DNA of 64,000 nucleotides, from NCBI RefSeq assembly GCF_023195755.1, contig NZ_CP096203.1, forward strand, positions 1,922,001-1,986,000, written 5' to 3'. The DNA is from Chryseobacterium nepalense. Its GTDB lineage: Bacteria; Bacteroidota; Bacteroidia; Flavobacteriales; Weeksellaceae. How positions within the stretch are numbered: position 1 is the stretch's first letter; each line of letters begins with the position of its first letter. Shown here one piece after another: positions 1-9,199 of this stretch. Under the pieces are notes generated by a model. That model had not been told where the DNA came from, made no database searches, and saw only the letters and a list, made by a program, of their open reading frames with translations. The translations under genes were made by a program, and so were the position numbers.

Positions 1-590
1 ACAATGATATTTTCGGAACCGATAATACGATTGGCTATGATACCGCCTTAAATACAGCTATGGATGCTATTGACAAAATCCGTGATACGGCAACTTCCCA
101 TAACAGAGTTTTCTTTGTGGAAGTAATGGGCCGTGATGCCGGATTTATTGCGCTAAACAGCGGACTGGCAACAGGAGCTCTGGATATTTTAATCCCTGAA
201 AGAAAAGACAGTATTGATGAACTGTTCACCAATTTCAGAAATGCCGAAAAAACGGGAAAAGCTTCTAGTATTGTGGTAGTAGCAGAAGGTGAAAAACTGG
301 CAAATGTTTACGAACTGGCAGAAAAAACAAAGAAGGATTTTCCGGATTACGATATTCGCGTGGCTATTCTGGGACACATGCAGAGAGGAGGTTCTCCAAG
401 CTGTGCAGACAGGGTTTTGGCAAGCAGACTGGGCTACGGCGCGGTAACGGGATTAATGGAAGGAAAAACCAACGTAATGGCCGGAATGCGTTCTAATGAT
501 TTGGTATACACACCGATTGAAGAAGCCATTAAAAAACACAATGAAATCAATAAAGACCTTCTTTTGATTTCGAAAATTTTAGCAATCTAA
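1..590 (+). CDS. pfkA: ATP-dependent 6-phosphofructokinase, C-terminal part
   Basis: Catalyses the committed step of glycolysis, fructose 6-phosphate to fructose 1,6-bisphosphate, in the cytoplasm. Only the 3' part lies in the window; the reading frame is open from base 3. The visible protein contains the family's substrate-binding segment with 'VEVMGRDAGFIA' and the later 'LGHMQRGGSPSCADR' stretch, both typical of bacterial PfkA. It ends 29 bases before gap, so the two glycolytic genes are probably cotranscribed. The first ATG inside the window (base 60) is internal and not a start. Identification is firm; the N-terminal ATP-binding half cannot be judged. Confidence 0.95.
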   Translation, partial: NDIFGTDNTIGYDTALNTAMDAIDKIRDTATSHNRVFFVEVMGRDAGFIALNSGLATGALDILIPERKDSIDELFTNFRNAEKTGKASSIVVVAEGEKLANVYELAEKTKKDFPDYDIRVAILGHMQRGGSPSCADRVLASRLGYGAVTGLMEGKTNVMAGMRSNDLVYTPIEEAIKKHNEINKDLLLISKILAI

Positions 591-598
591 TATTTTAA

Positions 599-1624
<1,026 letters not shown>

Positions 1625-1652
1625 TTACTGGTAAATCATCAGCAATGAATAT

Positions 1653-1679
1653 AAAAACCTTCCCGCCGGGAAGGTTTTT
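1653..1679 (+). terminator. Terminator after gap
   Basis: Perfect 12-bp stem (arms 1653-1664 and 1668-1679) with a three-base GCC loop, ending in a T run. It lies between convergent genes, and the A run on the other side would let it act in both directions. Confidence 0.9.
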
Positions 1680-1733
1680 ATATTTTCGGACTGTTTAGTT
1701 ATCAAGGTCCCAGATAAATCATTAGTTAGTACA

Positions 1734-2552
1734 CTATTTCCCTCCATTATTACTACCTTCATTTCTGGTATTATCATTCTGGTTACTAAAAGCCACATTA
1801 ATACCAATTCCAAGCCAGCCTTTTCCATTGTATTTCCAGTCATAATTATTTTGATCATTTTTGCTTAAATAATCGAACCCAAACGTAAATCCTACATTGA
1901 TAGATTTAGTGACATGGACCAAAAGACCTGTATTAATGGTAAAAGCACTCACATTTGTATTATTGCTTCCAGCAGCTTTACTATTTGATTCATCAAGTTT
2001 TATACTAGCCAAACCAAAGCCGAGAATAGGCTCAAAAGACAAACCACTCTCAACTTCCCTATTCCATCTGATCTTTGCGCCTAAATTTGCACCAAGATTT
2101 ACGTTAGCGTCGAAGTTAAAGCTGCTTAAACGAAGTTTAAATGGTATTGTATAAACGCCGACTCTCCAGTCTATTCTATTATACAAAATTTTAGTATTAT
2201 CTTTAAAATCCTGTAAAGACATTACGTAAATTACCTTAGAATTGTCTTTTTTACTTTCTGCATCATTTACAATCTTATTCTTTTCAAAATCAATGAATTT
2301 CCAGAACCTAAAATACACCTTATCGTCTTTTACATTATTCACTATAATTCTATACTTATTGCCATTAACAAGCTCTCTTACCAAATCAATATTCTTTGAT
2401 TTTGCAGTTTCAGATTTACTCTTGAAACTTCTAAGATCTTCCAAAGAGATATAATTAAAGTAATAATTACCATCTTTCTTAATATAATTTTCCTGCCCGA
2501 AGGCCATACCAACGAAAAACATCAGCAACATCAATAAAATTTTTGTTTTCAT
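1734..2552 (-). CDS. Secreted hypothetical protein, probable outer-membrane barrel
   Basis: No specific family was recognised. The 272-residue protein begins with a signal peptide ('MKTKILLMLLMFFVGMAFGQ', cleavage likely before Gln-Glu). The first half is a charged globular part; the second half (from about residue 130) has alternating hydrophobic strands and Gly/Asn turns such as 'ANVNLGANLGAKIRWN' and 'VGFTFGFDYLS', as in outer-membrane beta-barrels. The extreme C-terminus is Asn/Gly-rich rather than ending in an aromatic residue. It stands alone on the minus strand, convergent with gap. Confidence 0.7.
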   Translation of the reverse strand: MKTKILLMLLMFFVGMAFGQENYIKKDGNYYFNYISLEDLRSFKSKSETAKSKNIDLVRELVNGNKYRIIVNNVKDDKVYFRFWKFIDFEKNKIVNDAESKKDNSKVIYVMSLQDFKDNTKILYNRIDWRVGVYTIPFKLRLSSFNFDANVNLGANLGAKIRWNREVESGLSFEPILGFGLASIKLDESNSKAAGSNNTNVSAFTINTGLLVHVTKSINVGFTFGFDYLSKNDQNNYDWKYNGKGWLGIGINVAFSNQNDNTRNEGSNNGGK

Positions 2553-2687
2553 AATAAATTAATTTGTTATACAAATTTTCAAAATCCATCAACATCAAGA
2601 AATTACCCTTTTGTAGTATTTTTAATCCAGTGCAGCTGACAAATTTCAGCTTCTTTTTTCGGCGCAAAACTTGTACTTTTATTCATA

Positions 2688-3884
2688 ATGAAAAACACTA
2701 TTTTACAGCCCAGGTTCAAAGATCATCCACATTTTAAAGACTTCTGGACAAAAGGCAACGGAAAGCAGCTGATTGACTTTTCCGGTGCAGAAGTAAGTTT
2801 TAAAGATTTCGAAGAATTCTCATCTTATTTTTATCACGTGGACGAAACAGGAGATCAAGTTGTAAAAGATATTTATTTCACTAAAAACTTTCGCGAAGCC
2901 TCAAAGGAAATGGAGCAGTATATTCGAAACGGCATTTCGGAAGACGAAAACACTCCACAAAGCATTAAACAAATGTTTTTGCAAACGCAAACTATTCCGG
3001 AATGGCTGGATTATGGTTTATTAAAAAGCGGTGCCGAACTCTGCATGAGAGCTAACCTGGATTCCCTGATTTCCCTTCGGGATTATTGCTTGATGGGAGG
3101 ATATGATTTTGCTTACCTTAACAAACCGCTTATCATAACCGAAGCTTTAAAGAAAGGTGCCGTTAAAAGACTTTCCGAAACATTGGATTTCTGGGTAAAT
3201 GTTACCCGGTACGACGCACTGAAACCCCATCATAAAGGCTATGAGTTTGCGATTAAAACAAGAATGATTCACTCTTACGCAAGACTTTCCATCAGAAAAC
3301 ATTATAAAGATTGGGACACGGAAAATTGGGGAGAACCCATCAACTCCTGGGATATGATGGCCACGTATATTGGATTCAGCCTGGTTTTTCTTCATAGTCT
3401 TCATAAGCTGGGCAATGCTTATTCTGCACAGGAAGAACAAGGCCTTTTTCATCTTTGGAAATATGTAGGATACCTTCTGGGAATCCCTGAAAAACTATTA
3501 CCGGACAATAAAAAACAGGCTACTGAATTTTTCTATATGTGGACATCTATTCAGCCTCCTGCGGATAAAGATTCGGTTCTGCTTGCTCATTCTTTATTAA
3601 ATGAATCGCTTGAAAATCCTATCTTAAAGTACGAATTTCAAAGAAAGAATCTACGTTATTTACATATTTGCTGCACCTGGTTTTTATTGGACGACGAGGT
3701 ATGCAAAAGACTCCAGATTCCGGAAGTAAGCGGCAGAAAAGCATTTCCGTTTGCCAAAAAAATGATCAACAAAATTTACAATAGAATAATAAGCCGGGAA
3801 CTACGAATCCGAAAAGGAAATAAAGACCAGATGAAAGTATTGAAAGATTATCTCAGGATTACCGACAATTCAGTTTTCCATTAG
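2688..3884 (+). CDS. Oxygenase MpaB family protein (DUF2236)
   Basis: Resembles the MpaB/rubber-oxygenase (Lcp-like) DUF2236 family, heme-type oxygenases of varied substrate. The 398-residue protein carries the family's signature: 'KTRMIHSYARLSIRKH' (the R-x-x-H-x-x-x-R pattern, about residues 189-204), then a Trp-rich segment and 'GEPINSWDMMATYIGFS', the usual G-x-P-I-N element. No signal peptide is visible, so it is probably cytoplasmic or membrane-associated. The physiological substrate cannot be told from sequence, and neighbours give no pathway hint. Start chosen at the ATG, giving 'MKNTILQPRF'. Confidence 0.75.
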   Translation: MKNTILQPRFKDHPHFKDFWTKGNGKQLIDFSGAEVSFKDFEEFSSYFYHVDETGDQVVKDIYFTKNFREASKEMEQYIRNGISEDENTPQSIKQMFLQTQTIPEWLDYGLLKSGAELCMRANLDSLISLRDYCLMGGYDFAYLNKPLIITEALKKGAVKRLSETLDFWVNVTRYDALKPHHKGYEFAIKTRMIHSYARLSIRKHYKDWDTENWGEPINSWDMMATYIGFSLVFLHSLHKLGNAYSAQEEQGLFHLWKYVGYLLGIPEKLLPDNKKQATEFFYMWTSIQPPADKDSVLLAHSLLNESLENPILKYEFQRKNLRYLHICCTWFLLDDEVCKRLQIPEVSGRKAFPFAKKMINKIYNRIISRELRIRKGNKDQMKVLKDYLRITDNSVFH

Positions 3885-4048
3885 TAAACACCTGATAGTC
3901 TTGATGATTCATACATGAAAAGATTAAAAAAAAACAACTTTATCCGGAAATTGAAAAATGAATTACTGTGTTAAAAATTTATCATTTTTTTAACTATAAA
4001 AACTGGTTTTAATGGTATGCAATATTAGTTTTTGACTGTAATTTTTTG

Positions 4049-4056
4049 TATTTTTG
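4049..4056 (+). promoter_or_regulatory. Possible -7 box of recA promoter
   Basis: TATTTTTG matches the Bacteroidota -7 consensus TAnnTTTG, 20 bases before the recA ATG. The nearest TTG (4032-4034) is only 14 bases upstream, shorter than the usual 17-23, so the assignment is tentative. Confidence 0.45.
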
Positions 4057-4076
4057 ATAAATTATTTAAACAACAG

Positions 4077-5078
4077 ATGAGTAATATAGACGACAAGAAA
4101 AAAGCACTGGCACTGGTGCTTGACAAGCTAGATAAAACATACGGAAAAGGAACGGTAATGACATTGGGCGACAGCTCTGTGGACAGTACCATTGAAGTAA
4201 TTCCTTCCGGATCTTTGGGATTAGACATCGCTTTAGGAGTGGGTGGCTACCCGAGGGGAAGAATCATTGAGATCTATGGTCCTGAATCTTCCGGTAAAAC
4301 AACATTAACTCTTCATGCGATTGCAGAAGCTCAGAAAGCAGGAGGAATTGCCGCATTTATTGATGCAGAGCATGCTTTTGACAGAGGATATGCCGGAAAA
4401 CTGGGTATCGATCTTGAAAACCTGATCATTTCACAGCCGGACAACGGTGAGCAGGCTTTGGAAATTGCTGATAATCTGATCCGTTCCGGAGCAATTGACA
4501 TTGTGGTTATTGACTCTGTAGCAGCTCTTACCCCAAAGGCTGAAATTGAAGGAGAAATGGGAGATTCTAAAATGGGTCTTCACGCAAGATTAATGTCTCA
4601 GGCTTTGAGAAAATTAACAGCGACGATTTCCAGAACAAAATGTACGGTAATTTTCATCAACCAGCTGAGAGAAAAAATCGGGGTGATGTTTGGGAATCCT
4701 GAAACGACAACCGGAGGTAACGCTTTGAAATTTTATGCTTCTGTAAGAGTGGATATCAGAAAAGCAAGTGCGCCAATCAAACAAGGTGACGAAGCTATCG
4801 GAAGCCGTGTAAAAGTGAAAATTGTGAAAAACAAAGTAGCACCACCTTTCAAACAGGCAGAATTCGACATTATGTACGGTGAAGGAGTTTCTAAAACAGG
4901 GGAAATTCTTGATCAGGCTGTAGAACAGGGAATTGTTAAGAAAAGCGGATCATGGTTCAGCTATGAAGATACAAAACTCGGACAAGGCCGTGATGCAGTA
5001 AAAGATGTGTTGAAAGACAATCCTGAACTTGCTGAAGAACTTGAAAATAAAATCAAGGAAGAATTGAAAAACAAATAA
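4077..5078 (+). CDS. recA: Recombinase RecA
   Basis: DNA strand-exchange protein and LexA coprotease homologue acting in homologous recombination and repair. From the ATG at 4077 the product is 333 residues, normal for RecA; an upstream in-frame ATG would add 15 unsupported residues. Walker A is GPESSGKT at residues 68-75, Walker B 'DIVVID' ends at Asp146, and the loop region '[20 protein letters not shown]' and '[22 protein letters not shown]' are diagnostic. A TATTTTTG word at 4049-4056 could be the -7 promoter box. No intein is present. A weaker hairpin terminator follows. Confidence 0.98.
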   Translation: MSNIDDKKKALALVLDKLDKTYGKGTVMTLGDSSVDSTIEVIPSGSLGLDIALGVGGYPRGRIIEIYGPESSGKTTLTLHAIAEAQKAGGIAAFIDAEHAFDRGYAGKLGIDLENLIISQPDNGEQALEIADNLIRSGAIDIVVIDSVAALTPKAEIEGEMGDSKMGLHARLMSQALRKLTATISRTKCTVIFINQLREKIGVMFGNPETTTGGNALKFYASVRVDIRKASAPIKQGDEAIGSRVKVKIVKNKVAPPFKQAEFDIMYGEGVSKTGEILDQAVEQGIVKKSGSWFSYEDTKLGQGRDAVKDVLKDNPELAEELENKIKEELKNK

Positions 5079-5101
5079 GTTTTTTAGTTTTTAAAATATC
5101 G

Positions 5102-5129
5102 AAGACAGTCCGAAAAGGCTGTCTTTTTT
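5102..5129 (+). terminator. Terminator after recA
   Basis: Stem of about 9 bp (arms starting AAGACAGTC at 5102 and ending GGCTGTCTT) with one G-T pair, followed by six T residues. Confidence 0.8.
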
Positions 5130-5284
5130 ATTGTTATCAAAAAAATTATAATCGCAAAATCAAATTATGCCTTTAACTTCTTACTTCTAACATCTCATTT
5201 CACTTTACTTTAATGCCAAAATGTCACTTTCTGTCGAACGGTATTTTTTTTGAGAAAGAATACAAAAAATTAAAACTAAATATT

Positions 5285-7177
5285 ATGACTAAAGGAAATA
5301 TTAATGTATCGGTGGAAAATATTTTTCCCTTAATTAAAAAATTTCTTTACAGTGACCACGAAATCTTCTTAAGAGAGTTAATTTCCAATGCAACAGATGC
5401 CACCTTAAAACTAAAACACCTGACAAGCATCGGAGAAGCAAAAGTTGAATACGGAAATCCGAAAATTGAAGTAAAGATCGATAAAGAAAACAAAACTCTT
5501 CACATTATCGATCAGGGAATCGGGATGACAGCCGAAGAAGTTGAAAAATACATCAACCAGGTAGCCTTTTCCGGAGCTGAGGAATTTTTAGAAAAATACA
5601 AGGACACTGCAAAAGATGCCGGAATTATCGGGCATTTCGGGCTTGGATTCTATTCTGCGTTTATGGTTGCCGAAAAAGTTGAAATTATAACGAAATCCTA
5701 CAAAGATGAACCTGCAGTTCGATGGATCTGCGACGGCAGTCCGGAATTCACTTTAGAAGAAACAGCTGACAAAACTGAAAGAGGTACAGAAATCATTCTT
5801 CATATTGCTGAAGACTCAACAGAGTTTTTAGAAGAAGGTAAGATTCGTGAATTATTATTAAAATATAACAAATTCATGCCTGTTCCTATTAAATTCGGAA
5901 CAAAAACACACACATTGCCTTTACCGGAAAATGCTCCTGAAGATGCTGTTGCAGAGACAGAAGAAGTTGACAATATCATCAACAATCCGACTCCGGCATG
6001 GACAATCGCTCCAAGTGAACTGACTAATGAGGATTACATGAAATTCTATCATGAATTGTATCCGATGCAGTTTGAAGAACCATTGTTTAATATCCACTTA
6101 AATGTCGATTATCCGTTCAACCTGACCGGAATTTTATTCTTCCCTAAATTAAATAACAATTTAAATATTGAAAAAGATAAAATCCAGCTGTACCAGAACC
6201 AGGTTTTTGTAACGGATGAGGTAAAAGGAATTGTTCCGGATTTCTTAATGCTTCTTCGTGGAGTAATTGATTCTCCGGATATTCCGTTGAATGTTTCTCG
6301 TTCATACCTGCAGGCAGACGGTGCGGTAAAGAAAATTTCTTCATACATCACCAAGAAAGTAGCCGACAAAATGTCTTCTCTCATCAATGAAAACCGTGAA
6401 GATTATGAAAAGAAATGGAATGACATCAAAGTTGTTATCGAGTATGGAATTGTAACAGAAGAAAAATTTGCAGAAAAGTCTGATAAATTTACGCTCTACC
6501 CTACAACGGACGGAAAATATTTCCTTTGGAGTGAATTAGAAGAAAAAATCAAGCCTAATCAAACCGATAAAGACGGTAATCTCATCGTTCTTTACGCTTC
6601 TAATGCAGATGAACAGCACAGCTATATTCAGGCAGCAAAAGATAAAGGATATGAAGTCCTTCTTTTAGACTCTCCGATCATTCCGCATGTGATCCAGAAG
6701 CTTGAAACGTCAAAAGAGAAGATTTCATTTGCGAGGGTTGACGCAGATCATATTAATAATTTAATCAAAAAAGATGAGCCTGTTATTTCTAAATTGAATG
6801 AAACTGAAAAAGAATCATTAAAGAAATATGTTGAAGAATCGATCAATGATAAAAAATTCACTGTTCAGCTTGAAGATTTGGACAGCACAGATGCGCCATT
6901 TACGATAACACAGCCGGAATTCATGAGAAGGATGAAGGATATGCAGGCAACGGGCGGCGGCGGTATGTTCGGCATGGGCGGCTTCCCGGAAATGTACAAT
7001 CTGGTAGTGAACTCCAATAGTGAATTCGCGGATCAAATTCTGAAAGCAGAAAATACAGAAGAAAAAAGCGGACTGATTCAGCATGCTTTGGATCTGGCCA
7101 AACTTTCTCAGAATTTATTAAAAGGAAAAGAACTGACAGATTTTATTCAAAGAAGCTATAAGCAGCTGGAGAAATAA
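5285..7177 (+). CDS. htpG: Molecular chaperone HtpG (Hsp90)
   Basis: Cytoplasmic Hsp90 ATPase that remodels client proteins. The ATG at 5285 ('MTKGNINVSVENIF') gives 630 residues, the usual length; an earlier in-frame ATG at 5213 would add a 24-residue tail with no homology expected. GHKL ATPase motifs are visible: 'ELISNATDA' (residues 31-39), 'IIDQGIGMT' and 'GHFGLGFYSAFM'. The middle domain has the 'NVSRSYLQAD' element. The C-terminus includes a Gly/Met stretch, 'GGGGMFGMGGFPEM'. Monocistronic, ended by a double hairpin. Confidence 0.97.
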   Translation: MTKGNINVSVENIFPLIKKFLYSDHEIFLRELISNATDATLKLKHLTSIGEAKVEYGNPKIEVKIDKENKTLHIIDQGIGMTAEEVEKYINQVAFSGAEEFLEKYKDTAKDAGIIGHFGLGFYSAFMVAEKVEIITKSYKDEPAVRWICDGSPEFTLEETADKTERGTEIILHIAEDSTEFLEEGKIRELLLKYNKFMPVPIKFGTKTHTLPLPENAPEDAVAETEEVDNIINNPTPAWTIAPSELTNEDYMKFYHELYPMQFEEPLFNIHLNVDYPFNLTGILFFPKLNNNLNIEKDKIQLYQNQVFVTDEVKGIVPDFLMLLRGVIDSPDIPLNVSRSYLQADGAVKKISSYITKKVADKMSSLINENREDYEKKWNDIKVVIEYGIVTEEKFAEKSDKFTLYPTTDGKYFLWSELEEKIKPNQTDKDGNLIVLYASNADEQHSYIQAAKDKGYEVLLLDSPIIPHVIQKLETSKEKISFARVDADHINNLIKKDEPVISKLNETEKESLKKYVEESINDKKFTVQLEDLDSTDAPFTITQPEFMRRMKDMQATGGGGMFGMGGFPEMYNLVVNSNSEFADQILKAENTEEKSGLIQHALDLAKLSQNLLKGKELTDFIQRSYKQLEK

Positions 7178-7201
7178 TACAATGATTTATACTGGTTTCC
7201 G

Positions 7202-7264
7202 GGGCGACTTCGTCGCCCGAAATACAAAGTTTCGGCGGAGCCTTTGGCTCCGCCGAAACTTTTT
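7202..7264. terminator. Double hairpin terminator between htpG and the alkyltransferase-like gene
   Basis: A 7-bp hairpin (7202-7218) is followed by an exceptionally long perfect 17-bp stem (arms 7226-7242 and 7246-7262, TTT loop) that ends in T residues. The genes on both sides converge on it, and its A-rich left flank suits bidirectional use. Confidence 0.9.
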
Positions 7265-7279
7265 AACGAAATTTCTATC

Positions 7280-7576
7280 TTACAATTCCTTCATCGGGTC
7301 CCAGAATAATTTTTTAAAATCTTTAATCCTGAAATTTTCGACAACAATTCCTTCCGCTTCGAGTCTTTGCTGAAATTCAGGAACTGACAAAGTTCCTGAA
7401 CTTGAAATCACACGATGGGCAGGAACATCCGGTGGACATCCTCCCATGGCTTTGCCCACATGCCGTGAATGATTGGGAAAACCTACAGCTTTCGCTATAG
7501 CTCCGTAACTTGTTACTCTTCCTTTGGGAACTAGTTTTGAAATTTCCCAGACCTGTTGTTTAAAAACTTCATTCAT
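7280..7576 (-). CDS. Alkyltransferase-like protein (MGMT family, no catalytic Cys)
   Basis: Single-domain relative of O6-alkylguanine-DNA alkyltransferases, 98 residues. The DNA-binding helix-turn-helix and the nucleotide-flipping Tyr ('VTSYGAIA', Tyr24) are present, and 'NHSRHVGKAM' carries the Arg-finger region. The active-site P-C-H-R-V motif reads 'VPAHRV', with Ala53 where the methyl-accepting Cys should be. Known alkyltransferase-like (ATL) proteins bind O6-alkylguanine without repairing it and hand the lesion to nucleotide excision repair; this role is inferred here. Convergent with htpG. A CAAAAATA word at 7594-7601 (TATTTTTG on the coding strand) is a likely -7 box. Confidence 0.85.
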   Translation of the reverse strand: MNEVFKQQVWEISKLVPKGRVTSYGAIAKAVGFPNHSRHVGKAMGGCPPDVPAHRVISSSGTLSVPEFQQRLEAEGIVVENFRIKDFKKLFWDPMKEL

Positions 7577-7593
7577 AATAAAGGATCATCAAT

Positions 7594-7601
7594 CAAAAAT
7601 A
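7594..7601 (-). promoter_or_regulatory. Probable -7 box for the alkyltransferase-like gene
   Basis: Reads TATTTTTG on the minus strand, an exact TAnnTTTG match, 18 bases before the start codon. No TTG at the expected distance. Confidence 0.5.
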
Positions 7602-7738
7602 AGAAAATTGTACAACTTCAGGTAATTACTTACCATAGATCAAGATTCAATTTGTTTGTAATTTGTAAATTTAGTACATAATCAAAGTGAATTTAAAAAA
7701 TATACGGAAACCCGTACATAGTGTGATGAAGTGTTAAG

Positions 7739-7767
7739 ATTGCCTGCAGAAATGCCGGCAATTTTTA
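7739..7767 (+). terminator. Hairpin with T run upstream of the 48-residue gene
   Basis: Ten-base arms (7739-7748 and 7753-7762, one mismatch, GAAA loop) followed by five T residues. No plus-strand gene precedes it, so it may end a small RNA or act as an attenuator in the leader of the small gene at 7827. Confidence 0.6.
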
Positions 7768-7826
7768 TTTGCTTTATCTATATCAACATTGCATAATTTT
7801 TGAATATCAACATAAAAATATCTGCT

Positions 7827-7973
7827 ATGAAAAAAACATTTTTCCGTTGGCTGAACAAAGTTAATAAAGCCATTCTCCCAAAATTGAGCAATAAAGACCC
7901 CAATAAGCTGACCAAGATTCAAAAGGGCATTCTCGCCTACCGGTATTTTGTACTGGTAAATTCCCTGGACTGA
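7827..7973 (+). CDS. Small conserved basic protein, 48 residues
   Basis: A short open frame starting 'MKKTFFRWLNKVNKAILPKL' and ending 'YRYFVLVNSLD'. It is Lys-rich with an amphipathic N-terminal helix and a Tyr-rich C-terminal helix. The pattern (Phe-x-x-x-Leu-x-x-x-Asn-Lys-x-Ile-Leu-Pro, then Ala-Tyr-Arg-Tyr, then Asn-Ser-Leu-Asp at the end) matches, from memory, short flavobacterial proteins often mislabelled 'SsrA-binding protein'; it is far too short to be SmpB. Function unknown. It is preceded by a hairpin and followed immediately by a structured repeat element. Confidence 0.75.
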   Translation: MKKTFFRWLNKVNKAILPKLSNKDPNKLTKIQKGILAYRYFVLVNSLD

Positions 7974-7975
7974 TT

Positions 7976-8090
7976 TGCGTGAGGGATATGAAGGGTGCGA
8001 GCGAAGCGAGCAGTCTCCTGAGACCGGAACGAAGTGGAGCCCGGAGAAGCCCAACCTGAGCCTTTGGATTGGTCTGGGGAAGGGCACGCC
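7976..8090 (+). other. Structured dispersed element (possible conserved RNA)
   Basis: A 115-base non-coding block richer in GC than its surroundings, directly after the small gene. Its ends can pair (GCGTG at 7977-7981 with CACGC at 8085-8089). It starts with GTGAGGGATA and ends with AAGGGCACGCC, a skeleton I associate with elements scattered downstream of genes in Flavobacteriia, with a variable middle that here includes GCGAGCGAAGCGAGC. It could be a structured RNA or a non-autonomous repeat; only this copy is present in the window. Confidence 0.45.
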
Positions 8091-8140
8091 ATTATTTGAA
8101 TGCCTCTTACTGATTTGCAGATTAAGATTTTTAAATAAAA

Positions 8141-8165
8141 AAACGTCCCAAAAATTGGAACGTTT
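8141..8165. terminator. Terminator of the deoxyhypusine-synthase-like gene
   Basis: Eleven-base arms (8141-8151 and 8155-8165) with one mismatch and A/T runs on both sides, between the small plus-strand gene and the minus-strand enzyme gene. Confidence 0.7.
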
Positions 8166-8198
8166 GTATAAGTTTAAGCTTGAACTTCGAGTTCCAGC

Positions 8199-9173
8199 TT
8201 ATGAATTTTCTAAAATGTAAGAGAACATTAAAGGTGCACAGATGGTAGCATCACTTTCAACGATAAATTTCGGTGTGGTAATATCAAGCTTACCCCAAGT
8301 AATTTTCTCATTCGGAACCGCTCCTGAATAAGAACCGTAAGAAGTGGTAGAATCTGAGATCTGACAGAAATATGACCAGAACGGAATATCATGCATTTCC
8401 ATATCCTGGTACAGCATCGGTACAACACAAATTGGGAAATCCCCCGCAATACCTCCACCGATCTGGAAGAAACCTACTCCTTTTCCTGAAGAGTTCTTTG
8501 TATACCAGTCTGCAAGATATGCCATATACTCAATCCCTGATTTCATGGTAGAAAATTTAAGTTCTCCTTTAATGCAGTAGGATGCGAAAATATTTCCCAT
8601 GGTAGAATCTTCCCATCCCGGAACAACAATCGGCAGGTTTTTCTCTGCTGCAGCGATCATCCATGAGTTTTCTCTAGGAATTTCGTAATACTGCTCCAGA
8701 ACTCCTGAAAGGATCATTTTGTACATATATTCGTGAGGAAAATATCTTTCTCCTTTGTTGTCGGCATCTTTCCAGATTTCATAAATGTGTTTCTGCAGTC
8801 TTCTGAAAGCTTCCTCTTCAGGAATACAGGTATCTGTTACCCTATTCAGCCCTCTTTCCAACAGACCCCATTCTTCCTGCGGCGTAAGGTCTCTGTAATG
8901 AGGAACTCTTTCATAGTGAGAGTGCGCTACAAGATTCATCAGATCTTCTTCAAGATTGGCTCCTGTACAAGAGATAAAATCTACCTTGTCCTGACGGATC
9001 ATTTCTGCAAGAATTTTTCCTAATTCTGCCGTAGACATTGCTCCTGCCAGTGTAATCATCATTTTCCCGCCATCCTTAAGATGCGCCACATATCCTTTTG
9101 AAGCATCCACCAATGCCGCTGCATTAAAGTGCAGATAATACTTTTCTATGAATTCAGTAATCGGTTTGCTCAT
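8199..9173 (-). CDS. Deoxyhypusine synthase family protein
   Basis: NAD-dependent aminobutyl-transfer enzyme family, 324 residues, cytoplasmic. Conserved features are 'ITLAGAMSTAELGKIL' near the start, 'FISCTGANLEEDL', the NAD-site 'FQIGGGIAGDFPI', and 'KITWGKLD' with Lys295 at the position of the enzyme-imine lysine of eukaryotic deoxyhypusine synthase. In eukaryotes and archaea the substrate is eIF5A; bacteria lack it, so the acceptor must differ, possibly a polyamine (homospermidine-type chemistry) or another small molecule. Stands alone, with TATCTTTG at 9195-9188 on the coding strand as a likely -7 box 15 bases before the ATG. Confidence 0.9.
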   Translation of the reverse strand: MSKPITEFIEKYYLHFNAAALVDASKGYVAHLKDGGKMMITLAGAMSTAELGKILAEMIRQDKVDFISCTGANLEEDLMNLVAHSHYERVPHYRDLTPQEEWGLLERGLNRVTDTCIPEEEAFRRLQKHIYEIWKDADNKGERYFPHEYMYKMILSGVLEQYYEIPRENSWMIAAAEKNLPIVVPGWEDSTMGNIFASYCIKGELKFSTMKSGIEYMAYLADWYTKNSSGKGVGFFQIGGGIAGDFPICVVPMLYQDMEMHDIPFWSYFCQISDSTTSYGSYSGAVPNEKITWGKLDITTPKFIVESDATICAPLMFSYILENS

Positions 9174-9187
9174 TTAATTATTTTTTG

Positions 9188-9195
9188 CAAAGATA
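9188..9195 (-). promoter_or_regulatory. Probable -7 box of the deoxyhypusine-synthase-like gene
   Basis: TATCTTTG on the minus strand, exact TAnnTTTG match, 14 bases before the start codon, giving a very short leader. Confidence 0.5.
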
Positions 9196-9199
9196 AAAC

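Noticed and set aside
7182..7373. Open frame of 63 residues after htpG
   Set aside because: It lies across the double terminator and antisense to the alkyltransferase-like gene, with no signs of coding.
7827..7973. SmpB (SsrA-binding protein)
   Set aside because: 48 residues versus about 150 for SmpB; no oligonucleotide-binding fold can fit.
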